A stretch of DNA of 22,757 bases from BMS3ABIN04 sp964553325 (GCA_964553325.1 CAZKKI010000083.1:1-22757), one strand, 5' to 3'; positions 1-7,621 are shown, numbered from the stretch's first letter. The notes: generated by a model from the sequence alone, not told the origin. Numbers and translations are program-made.

Positions 1-887
1 CTGCCTTTTTTCTTGTGAAAAATAGGTTTGCCGTATTCATCTTTTTTCTCGGGTAAATCTTTACCTGCATCCGACCAATCCCACCAAACTTTTGTAGGTA
101 ATCCTCTCGCAAAAGTAGGAATATGGCAAGTTTCGCAAGCAACGGCATCGGAATGTTTATTCAATATTTTTTTCTCATGCGGGTCTTTATCGTGGCAATC
201 GGGATTATCGCACGATATATGATTTGTTCCGGCTGCCATCGAACTGTGACTCGCACCCATAATTTTGTGATTTTCGGTTACATGGCACTCGGTGCATTCA
301 AAATCCTGCCCGCCCATGTGAACATCCAATTCTTCCGAAGGGCTGTAAAGGGAGTCGTCCATATCGCCGTGTTTGACGCCGGTACCTCCACCCCCGTCGA
401 AATGGCAGACCCCGCAATTCGCACGTGTGGGCATAGCAACACTTTGAGCAATTTTTAATAAATTAAGTCCCTTTACCGGCATTCCGGCGCCTGTCGGTAC
501 TTTTTTGTAAGTCCCGGTTTGTTCGTGACAAATTAAACAATCGATGTTTTCGCTTTTCGAAAAGTCGAAATTTTCATCCTTCCATCCGTATCCGATATGA
601 CAACTTGTACAGCGGGGCCAATTGGAAGGTATGGCAATGCAAAAATTGTTAATCATATTTTTCTTGCCTAAGGTTTTCGTACCTTCCGGAGTTTCGAATT
701 CCGGGCCGAGCCACGTCCAGTGACTTGTATGCATAATATCGGCAGCTACTTCTTCATGGCATTCCAAACATCCGTTTGTTACATCTTGAACCGTTTCGTA
801 CGGTCCTTCGATATATTCAGCATGTTCGTTTTGAGCTAATAAAACTATCGATGAAAAAAGCAGGAGAGGAATTAGAAAGCGTTTCAT
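1..887 (-). CDS. Octaheme tetrathionate reductase-family cytochrome c (partial)
   Basis: Exported multihaem cytochrome c; the first 295 codons are present and the C-terminus lies beyond position 1. It starts at the ATG at 887-885 behind a GAGGTGG ribosome site and opens with a signal peptide (about residues 1-18, ending LLLA). Seven haem-binding motifs are visible: CLECH 40-44, CTSCH 93-97, CLICH 117-121, CGVCH 158-162, CTECH 198-202, an atypical C-X4-CH at 226-232 (CDNPDCH) and CETCH 251-255. The HTSHWTW stretch (53-59) and the NNFCIAIPSNWP region before haem 2 resemble the octaheme tetrathionate reductase (OTR) family, so an eighth haem is expected outside the window. OTR proteins are periplasmic and reduce tetrathionate, nitrite or hydroxylamine in vitro; the physiological substrate here is unknown. 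The family call is from memory of motifs. Multihaem cytochrome is certain; OTR is likely. Confidence 0.85.
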   Translation of the reverse strand, partial: MKRFLIPLLLFSSIVLLAQNEHAEYIEGPYETVQDVTNGCLECHEEVAADIMHTSHWTWLGPEFETPEGTKTLGKKNMINNFCIAIPSNWPRCTSCHIGYGWKDENFDFSKSENIDCLICHEQTGTYKKVPTGAGMPVKGLNLLKIAQSVAMPTRANCGVCHFDGGGGTGVKHGDMDDSLYSPSEELDVHMGGQDFECTECHVTENHKIMGASHSSMAAGTNHISCDNPDCHDKDPHEKKILNKHSDAVACETCHIPTFARGLPTKVWWDWSDAGKDLPEKKDEYGKPIFHKKKG

Positions 888-951
888 GGCCACCTCGTGT
901 TTTTAATCGGATATTCGTAACTTAATATATTGTTTCAAAAAAAGCAATTGT

Positions 952-964
952 TTTACACTGTAAA
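952..964. promoter_or_regulatory. 13-bp palindrome TTTACA-C-TGTAAA
   Basis: A perfect six-base inverted repeat with a one-base centre lies 65-77 bases upstream of the cytochrome start, in the 263-base gap between the cytochrome and the FKBP gene. Its size and position would suit a dimeric regulator of the cytochrome gene. It does not match the FNR/CRP consensus. In AT-rich DNA such a repeat can arise by chance. The rest of the gap shows no gene or tRNA. Confidence 0.2.
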
Positions 965-1150
965 TTGTAAATAATTCAAATTTTTTTTGATTAACCCAAA
1001 GCTTAAACTATTTATTTCGGGGAACACGGCAATTATACAAACCATACGAATATTTAACATAAACGGTGCCGGTAGATTTTTCATATTAGTTTGCTATTTT
1101 TATTTTTTTATTTATTTTGCAATATTCTTACCAAAAAATTAAAGCGGAGA

Positions 1151-1594
1151 ATGGCGAGCGAAATAAGAGTTAGAAGAGGAGATACCGTAAAGCTAAAAAT
1201 AACCGGTTATTTGGAAGACGGTACGATCTTCCAATCAAATACAGAAGATAACCCGCTGTTCGTAAAAATCGGAGAAGGAGAAATTGTAGCCGGAGTTGAA
1301 GAGGCATTGATTTCGATGAGATTGGGTGTTAAGAAAAAAATAACCGTTACTTCCGATAAAGGATTCGGACCGCGTTCAAAAGAGCTGATAGTTGAAATAG
1401 AAAGAACGAAACTTCCACCCGAATTTATCCCCCACATCGGAGAAGAAATTTACATTCCCCAAGAAATAGGAGAACCTATCCAATTTAGAGTTAAAGACAT
1501 TACCGACGATAAAATTACTTTCGATGCGAATCATCCTTTAGCGGGGAAGACTCTCATCTATGAAATTGAAGTTTTGGAAATTTTAAACGCTTAA
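1151..1594 (+). CDS. SlyD-like FKBP-type peptidyl-prolyl isomerase
   Basis: Cytoplasmic peptidyl-prolyl cis-trans isomerase and chaperone, 147 residues. The N-terminal FKBP half carries DGTIF (23-27) and GEGEIVAGVEEAL (41-53). The insert-in-flap segment occupies roughly 70-125, and the C-terminal strand NHPLAGKTL...YEIEVLEI (127-144) is the SlyD hallmark. It lacks the His/Cys-rich metal-binding tail of E. coli SlyD. The frame is open upstream to a TTG at 1091, but the extra 20 codons encode only hydrophobic and basic residues with no family similarity. The ATG at 1151 gives the normal SlyD N-terminus, so I chose it, although the GGAG before it is very close. The gene is monocistronic, and its stop is one base from the stop of the convergent 65-residue gene. 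The gene symbol slyD is plausible but not certain. Confidence 0.9.
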   Translation: MASEIRVRRGDTVKLKITGYLEDGTIFQSNTEDNPLFVKIGEGEIVAGVEEALISMRLGVKKKITVTSDKGFGPRSKELIVEIERTKLPPEFIPHIGEEIYIPQEIGEPIQFRVKDITDDKITFDANHPLAGKTLIYEIEVLEILNA

Positions 1595-1595
1595 G

Positions 1596-1793
1596 TTATC
1601 CGTTTGATTCTTCTTTCTTTGTATCGTTGTCTTCAACGAATTTTTTTATATCATCGATGTATTCCAAAATTGCTTTCGCTTTGGATAAACCGAACGTGAA
1701 CGGATATCTGTCGCTTCCGCCTACAGGTAATGAAATGACGGGATTTCCTTTGAATTCACCGATTTTTGCACCTTTTTTTTCTTCGTCTGCCAT
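1596..1793 (-). CDS. Small conserved-looking protein of unknown function
   Basis: 65 residues, beginning MADEEKKGAKIGEFKG, with an AGAGG ribosome site eight bases before the ATG. The middle (GNPVISLPV...YPFTFGLSKAKAILEYIDDIKKFV) is compact: a probable beta hairpin followed by an alpha helix. The Lys/Glu-rich tail is likely flexible. There is no signal peptide, membrane segment or Cys. I recall similar short proteins with the pattern IGEFKGNP..S.P and FG..KAKAILE..EDIKKFV in other anaerobes, but no assigned function. The ribosome site, composition and packing against the FKBP stop (one base between stops) support a real gene. The long frame on the opposite strand here is low-complexity and is taken as its shadow. 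Confidence 0.75.
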   Translation of the reverse strand: MADEEKKGAKIGEFKGNPVISLPVGGSDRYPFTFGLSKAKAILEYIDDIKKFVEDNDTKKEESNG

Positions 1794-1947
1794 TAGTTTT
1801 TCCTCTTATTGATTTGTTGAATGATTTAATATACCCGAAAAATTTTTTTGGTTTCGTATTTTATCGAAATACGATTTTCTTGTCCTTTAATTTAATAAAA
1901 TATTTTATATTAATATAAAGAAAATTATTTTTTTTTGCGGAATATCT

Positions 1948-2538
1948 ATGGTGCTGATTTTAAATTACGATAAAGCGGAATCGGAAAAAATTGCGGAAAT
2001 TCTAAGTGATTTGAAGGTTCATTTCAAAATTTCCTTAAATGAAACAGATGTTTTAAATGCCGATAAAATTATTCTTCCGGACGGAAAAGACGCAATAAAA
2101 GTAATACGGAAACTGCATTTGATGAATTTATTCAGCATGTTGAAAATGCTGAAAAAACCGATTTTAGGCATAAACATGGGAATGATGCTTTGTTGCGAAA
2201 ATATTGTTGGAATGGAGAAAGTCGGGCTCGGCTTTTTCCCCGTAAATACCGAAGATTGCAAACTTTATAATTTGGAAAAGTATAATCCGTTGCAAACGAA
2301 ATTAACGCCGGTCAAAGAGAGTAAACTTTTGGAAGGCTTGAATTTCGATAAAGAATTCTATTTTAATTTCCATTGTGTTGTATTGAAAAACACTTATACA
2401 ACTACCACATTCGAATTAAACGGTAATGAAATCAGCGGATCGTTGGAATTTGAAAATGTTTACGGAGTTCTTTTCAAACCAGAAAAATCGGGCGAAAACG
2501 GTCGAATAGTATTACAAAATTTTTGTGAAAAGATTTAA
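1948..2538 (+). CDS. HisH-like class I glutamine amidotransferase homologue, catalytically degenerate
   Basis: 196 residues, the length of HisH, the glutaminase subunit of imidazole glycerol phosphate synthase. The order of landmarks is HisH-like: N-terminal LILNYDKAES (HisH IIDYGxGN), ADKIILPDG (38-46), KPILGINMGMML (70-81, in place of KPxLGICLGMQL), GLGFFPV (93-99), YFNFHCVV (138-145, in place of YFVHSYY), and YGVLFKPEKS (172-181, in place of FGVQFHPEKS). The nucleophile Cys has become Asn76 and the catalytic His has become Lys177, while the Glu (179) is kept. Glutamine hydrolysis should therefore be impossible. No histidine-biosynthesis gene is nearby. The reading frame is intact and well preserved, so it looks like a recruited pseudo-enzyme rather than a decaying gene. 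It could be a regulatory or binding protein. Its stop abuts the stop of the convergent aminotransferase gene. Confidence 0.75.
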   Translation: MVLILNYDKAESEKIAEILSDLKVHFKISLNETDVLNADKIILPDGKDAIKVIRKLHLMNLFSMLKMLKKPILGINMGMMLCCENIVGMEKVGLGFFPVNTEDCKLYNLEKYNPLQTKLTPVKESKLLEGLNFDKEFYFNFHCVVLKNTYTTTTFELNGNEISGSLEFENVYGVLFKPEKSGENGRIVLQNFCEKI

Positions 2539-4011
2539 TTACAATTCAGTCGAATACCAATCGTTTATCATACCGTTGACGTTAATGTCGTTTTTGTGGT
2601 GAAATTCGTTTGTTCTGGGCGAGTAATCGTAATCGTTACTCCATTCCTTTCCGTGTTTTGCTATTTCTTTAATTGCCGATGTGATGTAAAGTAATTCGTC
2701 ATCCGTCATTGTAGGATGCAACGATAATCTAACCCAGCCGGGCTTTTCGGAGAGATCGCCTTGATTTATTTTTTCGGTAATTCTTTTTGAGCGGGTGGGA
2801 TCGACGTGAAGCAAATAATGACCGTATGTTCCGGCGCACGAACAACCGCCGCGAACTTGAATGCCGTATCTGTCGTTGAGTAATTTCACTACTAAATTGT
2901 AATGAATATCTTCAAAATAGAAGGAAAGAACCCCCAAACGTTTACGGATGTTGTTTGCCAATAGATGAATTTCCGGTATCGAGTCGAACTCTCTATAAGT
3001 AAGTTCCAACAGTTCCTCTTCGCGGGCTAAAATTTTATCAACTCCCATTTTCTCTTTGAGCCGGATACTCAATGCAGCTTTAATCGTTTGAAGAAAACCG
3101 GGCGTACCGCCGTCTTCCCTTAGTTCGATATCATCTATATATTTATGTTCGCCCCATGGATTAGTCCAATCTACCGTACCGCCTCCGGGGTGGTCGGGAA
3201 TCTTTCTATTATATAAAGAAGAATCGAAAACCAAAACTCCCGACGAACCGGGACCGCCCAAAAACTTATGCGGCGAAAAGAAAACTGCATCCAATTTTTC
3301 CATCGGATCTTCGGGATGCATATTTATTTCCATGTACGGAGCCGCCGCCGAAAAGTCGACAAAACATAAACCGCCGTATTCATGCATCATTCTTGCAAGT
3401 TTGTAATAGTCGGGACTAATTCCGGTTACGTTGGAAGCGGCCGTGAAGGAACCGATTTTAAGTTTACGGTCTTTATATTTTTCGAGTAGTTCTGCGAAGT
3501 AGTTGTAATCGACCATGCCGTTTTCGTCCGGCGGTATAACTTCGCAATGTGCGATCGTTTCGAGCCAGCTCGTTTGATTGGAGTGATGTTCCATGTGCGT
3601 AACGAATACAACAGGAATTTCATCTTCCGGAATATTGATATATTTATCGAACTGTTCGGGATAACGCAAACCGAGTATCCTTTGAAATTTGTTTATCACG
3701 GTTGTCATTCCGAAACCGGCTGTAATCAATACATCATTTTCGTTTGCATTAACATGACTTTTTATAATTTCACGGGCTTTGTGATATGCTTTTGTCATTA
3801 CCGTTCCGGTTACACTCGATTCGGAATGTGTATTGCCTACGAACGTACCGACGGTGTTGCTAATTAAATCCTCAATCGGTTTATACAATCTTCCGCTCGC
3901 AACCCAGTCGGCATAAACGATTTTTCTTTCACCGAACGGAGTTTTAAAAACTTGATCGATACCAACAATATTTTTTCTAAAATCGTTAAAGTATTGTTCC
4001 AATTTTGTCAT
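2539..4011 (-). CDS. Class V PLP-dependent aminotransferase, cysteine desulfurase-like
   Basis: 490-residue cytoplasmic PLP enzyme of the class V/SufS-IscS fold. The start is the ATG at 4011-4009, with AAGGA upstream; an in-frame TTG six codons earlier is rejected for lack of a ribosome site. Visible signature parts are THMEHHSN (138-145), TAASNVTG (190-197), FVDFSAAAPY (217-226, PLP-pyridine Asp219), SPHKFLGGPGSSG (246-258, Schiff-base Lys249) and RGGCSCAGTYGH (387-398). In that last motif Cys392 lines up with the catalytic Cys of SufS-type desulfurases (RxGxxC), and Cys390 gives an extra CxC. It is longer than SufS (about 410), with a C-terminal extension from about residue 440. There are no suf or isc genes beside it. 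It may be a desulfurase or selenocysteine-lyase-like enzyme, or another class V enzyme; the substrate cannot be read from the sequence. Confidence 0.85.
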   Translation of the reverse strand: MTKLEQYFNDFRKNIVGIDQVFKTPFGERKIVYADWVASGRLYKPIEDLISNTVGTFVGNTHSESSVTGTVMTKAYHKAREIIKSHVNANENDVLITAGFGMTTVINKFQRILGLRYPEQFDKYINIPEDEIPVVFVTHMEHHSNQTSWLETIAHCEVIPPDENGMVDYNYFAELLEKYKDRKLKIGSFTAASNVTGISPDYYKLARMMHEYGGLCFVDFSAAAPYMEINMHPEDPMEKLDAVFFSPHKFLGGPGSSGVLVFDSSLYNRKIPDHPGGGTVDWTNPWGEHKYIDDIELREDGGTPGFLQTIKAALSIRLKEKMGVDKILAREEELLELTYREFDSIPEIHLLANNIRKRLGVLSFYFEDIHYNLVVKLLNDRYGIQVRGGCSCAGTYGHYLLHVDPTRSKRITEKINQGDLSEKPGWVRLSLHPTMTDDELLYITSAIKEIAKHGKEWSNDYDYSPRTNEFHHKNDINVNGMINDWYSTEL

Positions 4012-4108
4012 AGCCGGTTCCTTAAGCAATTGTGTGAACTTTTACTTAAATGTGTATTTCCAATCGGAAAAATAAGATAAATTTGTACAAAAATTTTTTA
4101 AAAAATCG

Positions 4109-4139
4109 TTGAACTTACTAAAACAATCTCGTAAGTTTG
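4109..4139 (+). promoter_or_regulatory. Possible Bacteroidota-type promoter for the nqr operon
   Basis: TTG at 4109-4111 and TAAGTTTG at 4132-4139, separated by 20 bases, fit the -33 TTG / -7 TAnnTTTG pattern of Bacteroidota. Transcription would begin near 4145, leaving a leader of about 120 bases before nqrA. A second TAnnTTTG word (TAAATTTG, 4078-4085) lacks a good -33 partner. Whether this organism uses that sigma-factor consensus is unknown. The 256-base divergent gap (4012-4267) shows no gene or other clear signal. Confidence 0.3.
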
Positions 4140-4267
4140 TGAAAGCTAAAATTTGGAAATATTCTTTTAATCATTCATCTTAATTGAGTCTATGCCAAAA
4201 AAATCATTTCTTTTTAATTCTTTAACTCGCAAATTAAATTATTTAATATTGTATAAAAGTGATCGGT

Positions 4268-5617
4268 ATGGGAATTTATAAAATTAAAAAAGGTCTCGAT
4301 TTGCCTTTAATAGGCGAACCGGAACAAAAAGTTAGCGAAGGGAATCCCGTTTCTAAAATAGCCGTTTTAGGAAGGGATTTTACCGGAATGAAGCCCACAA
4401 TGCTTGTTCAAGTTGGCGATAAAGTTAAAAAAGGTCAAGTTGTATTTACCGACAAAAAAACGCCCGGAATTAAATATACTGCGCCCGGTTCCGGTAAGGT
4501 TGTTGAAATTAACAGAGGCGCAAAACGAATGTTCCTTTCCCTTGTAATAGAATTGGAAGGTGAGGAAGAGGTTACTTTTAAATCGTATTCGGAAACGGAA
4601 CTTGGGAATCTGAATGTTAGTGATATTAAAGAAGAATTAATCGAATCCGGTGCTTGGGTTTCGTTGCGCGCCCGTCCGTTCAGTAACGTTGCAAATCCCG
4701 AAAACACACCGCATTCTATTTTCATTACGGCTATGGATACCGAACCGCATGCGCCTAAAGTTTCGAAAGTTTTGGAAGGGAAAGAAAATCATTTTAAGAA
4801 CGGATTGAAAATAGTTTCGAAATTAACGGACGGTAAAGTCTATTTGTGTAAAAGTCCCGCCGAATCAATTCCAACCATAGATTTACCTAATTTAAATGTT
4901 GAAGAATTTGATGGACCACATCCGGCGGGTTTGGTCGGTACGCATATTCATTTCCTCGATCCCGTTTCGCTTCACAAAACGGTTTGGCATATTTCGGCGC
5001 AAGATGTAGCGATGATCGGCGAATTATTTGTAACGGGTAAACTGAATGTAGAAAGAATTATTTCAATTGCCGGACCGCGGGTTAAAAATCCGCGATTGGT
5101 AAAAACAAGAATCGGTGCCGATTTGGGTGAGTTAACGGCATCCGAAATTGAAGGTGAAAACAACAGAGTAATATCCGGCTCGGTTCTTTCGGGGCGACAT
5201 GCCAAGGATGTTGAAAATTATTTGGGAAGATATCATAGACAAGTTTCGGTTATTCGCGAAGGTAACGAGAAAAAATTCCTCGGTTGGTTAACTTTGGGTG
5301 CCGATCTCTTTTCCGTAAAACCGGTTTTGATTTCGGCATTGTTCCCTAATAAAAAATTCGATTTGTCATCTTCGTTAAACGGCGGAGTAAGACCGATTAT
5401 TCCTATTGGCAGTTACGAAAAGGTAATGCCGTTGGATATTTTACCCACATTTCTTTTGAGGGCGTTGGCGGTTAAAGATATTGAGGAAGCTGAAAAATTA
5501 GGTGCGTTGGAATTGGACGAGGAAGATTTGGCTTTATGCACTTTTGTAAGTCCATCTAAAAACGATTACGGTGTTATTTTAAGGGAAAATTTAAACATAA
5601 TTCAAAAGGAAGGATAG
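4268..5617 (+). CDS. nqrA: Na+-translocating NADH:quinone reductase subunit A
   Basis: Subunit A of the six-subunit Na+-pumping NADH:quinone oxidoreductase, a membrane-attached cytoplasmic subunit implicated in quinone binding. The N-terminus IYKIKKGLDLPLIGEP is typical of NqrA (KIKKGLDLPI), and the length (449 residues) fits the family. PHPAGLVGTHIHFLDPV (about 218-234), the GKLNVERIISIAGPRV region and the C-terminal CTFVSPSKNDYG (about 429-440) are further NqrA features. I chose the ATG at 4268; a GTG at 4259 would add three residues, and neither has a clear ribosome site. First gene of the operon. Its TAG stop shares one base with the GTG start of nqrB (TAGTG), which implies translational coupling. 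Confidence 0.96.
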   Translation: MGIYKIKKGLDLPLIGEPEQKVSEGNPVSKIAVLGRDFTGMKPTMLVQVGDKVKKGQVVFTDKKTPGIKYTAPGSGKVVEINRGAKRMFLSLVIELEGEEEVTFKSYSETELGNLNVSDIKEELIESGAWVSLRARPFSNVANPENTPHSIFITAMDTEPHAPKVSKVLEGKENHFKNGLKIVSKLTDGKVYLCKSPAESIPTIDLPNLNVEEFDGPHPAGLVGTHIHFLDPVSLHKTVWHISAQDVAMIGELFVTGKLNVERIISIAGPRVKNPRLVKTRIGADLGELTASEIEGENNRVISGSVLSGRHAKDVENYLGRYHRQVSVIREGNEKKFLGWLTLGADLFSVKPVLISALFPNKKFDLSSSLNGGVRPIIPIGSYEKVMPLDILPTFLLRALAVKDIEEAEKLGALELDEEDLALCTFVSPSKNDYGVILRENLNIIQKEG

Positions 5618-6822
5618 TGAAGTTTTTAAGAAACTTTTTCGACTCGCAAGAAAAACATTTCAAAAAAGGCGGAAAACTCGAAAAATTTTATCCGCTTTTT
5701 GAAGCTACGGAAACTTTCCTTTTTACTTCGGGTGAAGTTACTAAAAATCCTTCGCACGTAAGGGATGCACTCGATTTAAAAAGAATGATGATAATGGTAG
5801 TGATTGCTCTTGTTCCAGCCGTATTGTTCGCATTTTACAATACGGGTTTGCAAGCAAATTTGGTTATAGCCCAGCAAGGATTGGAAAACGGCGGCAGCTG
5901 GCAAGCCGGTTTATTAAAAACTTTGGGCGTGCCTTTCGACCCTAATAATTTTTGGGCTAACTTTCTGCACGGAGCCGTTTACTTTTTACCGATTTACATT
6001 GTTACGTTAATCTTCGGCGGATTCTGGGAAGTTTTGTTCTCGATAATTCGCAACCACGAAATTAGCGAAGGTTTTTTGGTAACAAGTTTGTTGTTCCCGA
6101 TGATATTACCGCCCACTATTCCGCTTTGGCAAGTGGCAATCGGAATTTCCTTCGGTGTGGTAATAGGTAAAGAAGTTTTCGGTGGTGTTGGAATGAACAT
6201 TCTGAATCCGGCGTTAACCGGAAGAGCGTTTTTGTTTTTTGCGTATCCCGCGGAAATTTCGGGTGATAAGGTTTGGCTTGCGGTCGACGGCGTCAGTAAA
6301 GCGACCCCGCTTGCAAAATTTGCGGAAGGAACTTTTCATACGGCTGGCTATTCATGGTCCGATGCGTTTTTCGGATTTATTCCCGGTTCGATGGGTGAAA
6401 CTTCCACCCTCGCGATTTTAATAGGTGCGGTAATTTTAATTGCTACCGGAATCGGCTCTTGGAGGATAATGCTTAGCGTTGTGGTCGGAATGGTATTTAT
6501 GTCGCTTACATTAAACTTAATTGGCAGCGATACTAATCCGATGTTTCAAGTCAGCCCTTTATGGCATTTTGTACTTGGCGGATTTGCATTCGGAACGGTT
6601 TTTATGGCTACCGATCCGGTTACGGCAGCAATGACCGATCAAGGGAAATACATATACGGCTTGCTTATCGGAATACTTGTGGTTTTGGTGAGGGTTGTTA
6701 ATCCCGCCTACCCCGAAGGTATGATGCTTGCAATTTTATTCGGTAATGTATTTGCCCCGATTATAGATAAAATATTTGTAAATGCTAACATCAAAAGGAG
6801 GCTAGCAAAAAATGTCGTCTGA
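5617..6822 (+). CDS. nqrB: Na+-translocating NADH:quinone reductase subunit B
   Basis: Integral membrane subunit carrying covalent FMN (and riboflavin in characterised enzymes), on the route to quinone. 401 residues, GTG start with AAGGAAGGA upstream. The cytoplasmic N-terminus contains HVRDALDLKRMM (48-58), followed by about ten hydrophobic segments. FGGFWEVLFS (133-142) is the conserved Gly-Gly region linked to quinone-site inhibitors in Vibrio, and NPALTGRAFLFFAYP (197-211) is conserved. The FMN-threonine motif is D224-G-V-S-K-A-T230: the acceptor Thr230 is present, but the usual Gly of SGAT is Lys228. The gene overlaps nqrC by 11 bases. Identity is certain; only the attachment-motif variation is unusual. 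Confidence 0.97.
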   Translation: MKFLRNFFDSQEKHFKKGGKLEKFYPLFEATETFLFTSGEVTKNPSHVRDALDLKRMMIMVVIALVPAVLFAFYNTGLQANLVIAQQGLENGGSWQAGLLKTLGVPFDPNNFWANFLHGAVYFLPIYIVTLIFGGFWEVLFSIIRNHEISEGFLVTSLLFPMILPPTIPLWQVAIGISFGVVIGKEVFGGVGMNILNPALTGRAFLFFAYPAEISGDKVWLAVDGVSKATPLAKFAEGTFHTAGYSWSDAFFGFIPGSMGETSTLAILIGAVILIATGIGSWRIMLSVVVGMVFMSLTLNLIGSDTNPMFQVSPLWHFVLGGFAFGTVFMATDPVTAAMTDQGKYIYGLLIGILVVLVRVVNPAYPEGMMLAILFGNVFAPIIDKIFVNANIKRRLAKNVV

Positions 6823-7621
6823 TAGTGCAAAGAAAACAATTGGCGTTGCGTTAGGCGTATGTTTGGTGTGTTCGGTTTTTGTTTCTTCGGCTACAGTTGC
6901 TTTAAGTTCAAAGCAAGAGGAAAACAAAAAGCTCGATAAAATAGAAAATATTCTGGAAGCGGCCGACTTGAAACCCGAAGGGAATTCGGAAGAGATAAAA
7001 CAAGTTTATCATGAAAAAATTAAAACCGAATTAATTAATATTGAAACCGGTGAAGTTGTTCCGGAAGAACAGTATACCAAAGAATTAATGCCGGAAAATT
7101 TCGATTTGAAAAAAATTATCGGCAATCCCGAATTGGTTGAAGAAATTCCCGCCGAAAAAGATATTGCCGGAATCAAAAAGAAACCGAAATATATGTTGAT
7201 TTATAAAGTGTTGGATGAAAACGGTAATGTCTCCAAAATTATATTACCGATTTACGGAAAAGGATTATGGTCTACTTTGTACGGATTTTTGGCTTTGGAT
7301 AAAGATTTGAAAACAATTACCGGAATAACTTTTTACGAACACGGCGAAACACCCGGTTTAGGCGGTGAAGTCGATAATCCGCGCTGGAAACAATTGTGGA
7401 AAGGGAAAAAAGCTTTCGACGAAAATTGGAATCCGATAATTAAAGTAATAAAAGGCAAGGTCGATCCTTCGAGCCCCGAAGCAAATCATATGGTAGACGG
7501 ACTTTCCGGGGCTACGCTGACAACTCGAGGCGTCGATAATCTGGTCAGATTTTGGTTAAGCGACGAAGGATACGGTAACTTCCTTAAAACACTTAGAGGA
7601 AAGAAAAATGAGCAAGTATAA
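6812..7621 (+). CDS. nqrC: Na+-translocating NADH:quinone reductase subunit C
   Basis: Membrane-anchored periplasmic FMN subunit, 269 residues, with a strong AAAAGGAGG ribosome site inside the end of nqrB. One N-terminal membrane helix (about 10-32) is followed by a soluble domain. YEHGETPGLGGEV (175-187) and the flavinylation motif D229-G-L-S-G-A-T235-L-T are canonical; Thr235 is the expected phosphoester FMN site made by ApbE, which is encoded downstream. YGKGLWSTLYGFLAL (148-162) is also family-typical. It overlaps nqrD by 14 bases. No oddities seen. Confidence 0.97.
   Translation: MSSDSAKKTIGVALGVCLVCSVFVSSATVALSSKQEENKKLDKIENILEAADLKPEGNSEEIKQVYHEKIKTELINIETGEVVPEEQYTKELMPENFDLKKIIGNPELVEEIPAEKDIAGIKKKPKYMLIYKVLDENGNVSKIILPIYGKGLWSTLYGFLALDKDLKTITGITFYEHGETPGLGGEVDNPRWKQLWKGKKAFDENWNPIIKVIKGKVDPSSPEANHMVDGLSGATLTTRGVDNLVRFWLSDEGYGNFLKTLRGKKNEQV

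Noticed and set aside
123..458. Plus-strand open frame of 111 codons at the window start.
   Set aside because: It lies opposite the haem-motif-rich cytochrome gene, has no ribosome site or family similarity, and is its shadow.
1091..1150. Upstream TTG-initiated extension of the FKBP gene giving a hydrophobic, then basic N-terminus (possible membrane anchor).
   Set aside because: No ribosome site, T-rich low-complexity DNA, and the ATG at 1151 gives the normal SlyD N-terminus.
888..1150. Search for a tRNA or small RNA in the cytochrome-FKBP gap.
   Set aside because: No cloverleaf, no T-loop GTTCRANNC and no GC-rich structured segment; only AT-rich DNA and one short palindrome.
1948..2538. 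Annotating the HisH-like gene as functional hisH.
   Set aside because: The Cys nucleophile and catalytic His are both replaced and no his genes are nearby, so glutaminase function is not supportable.
4086..4106. A/T-run near-palindrome (AAAAATTTTTTAAAAAAT) as a terminator.
   Set aside because: It lies between two divergent genes, where no transcript ends, and has no GC stem.
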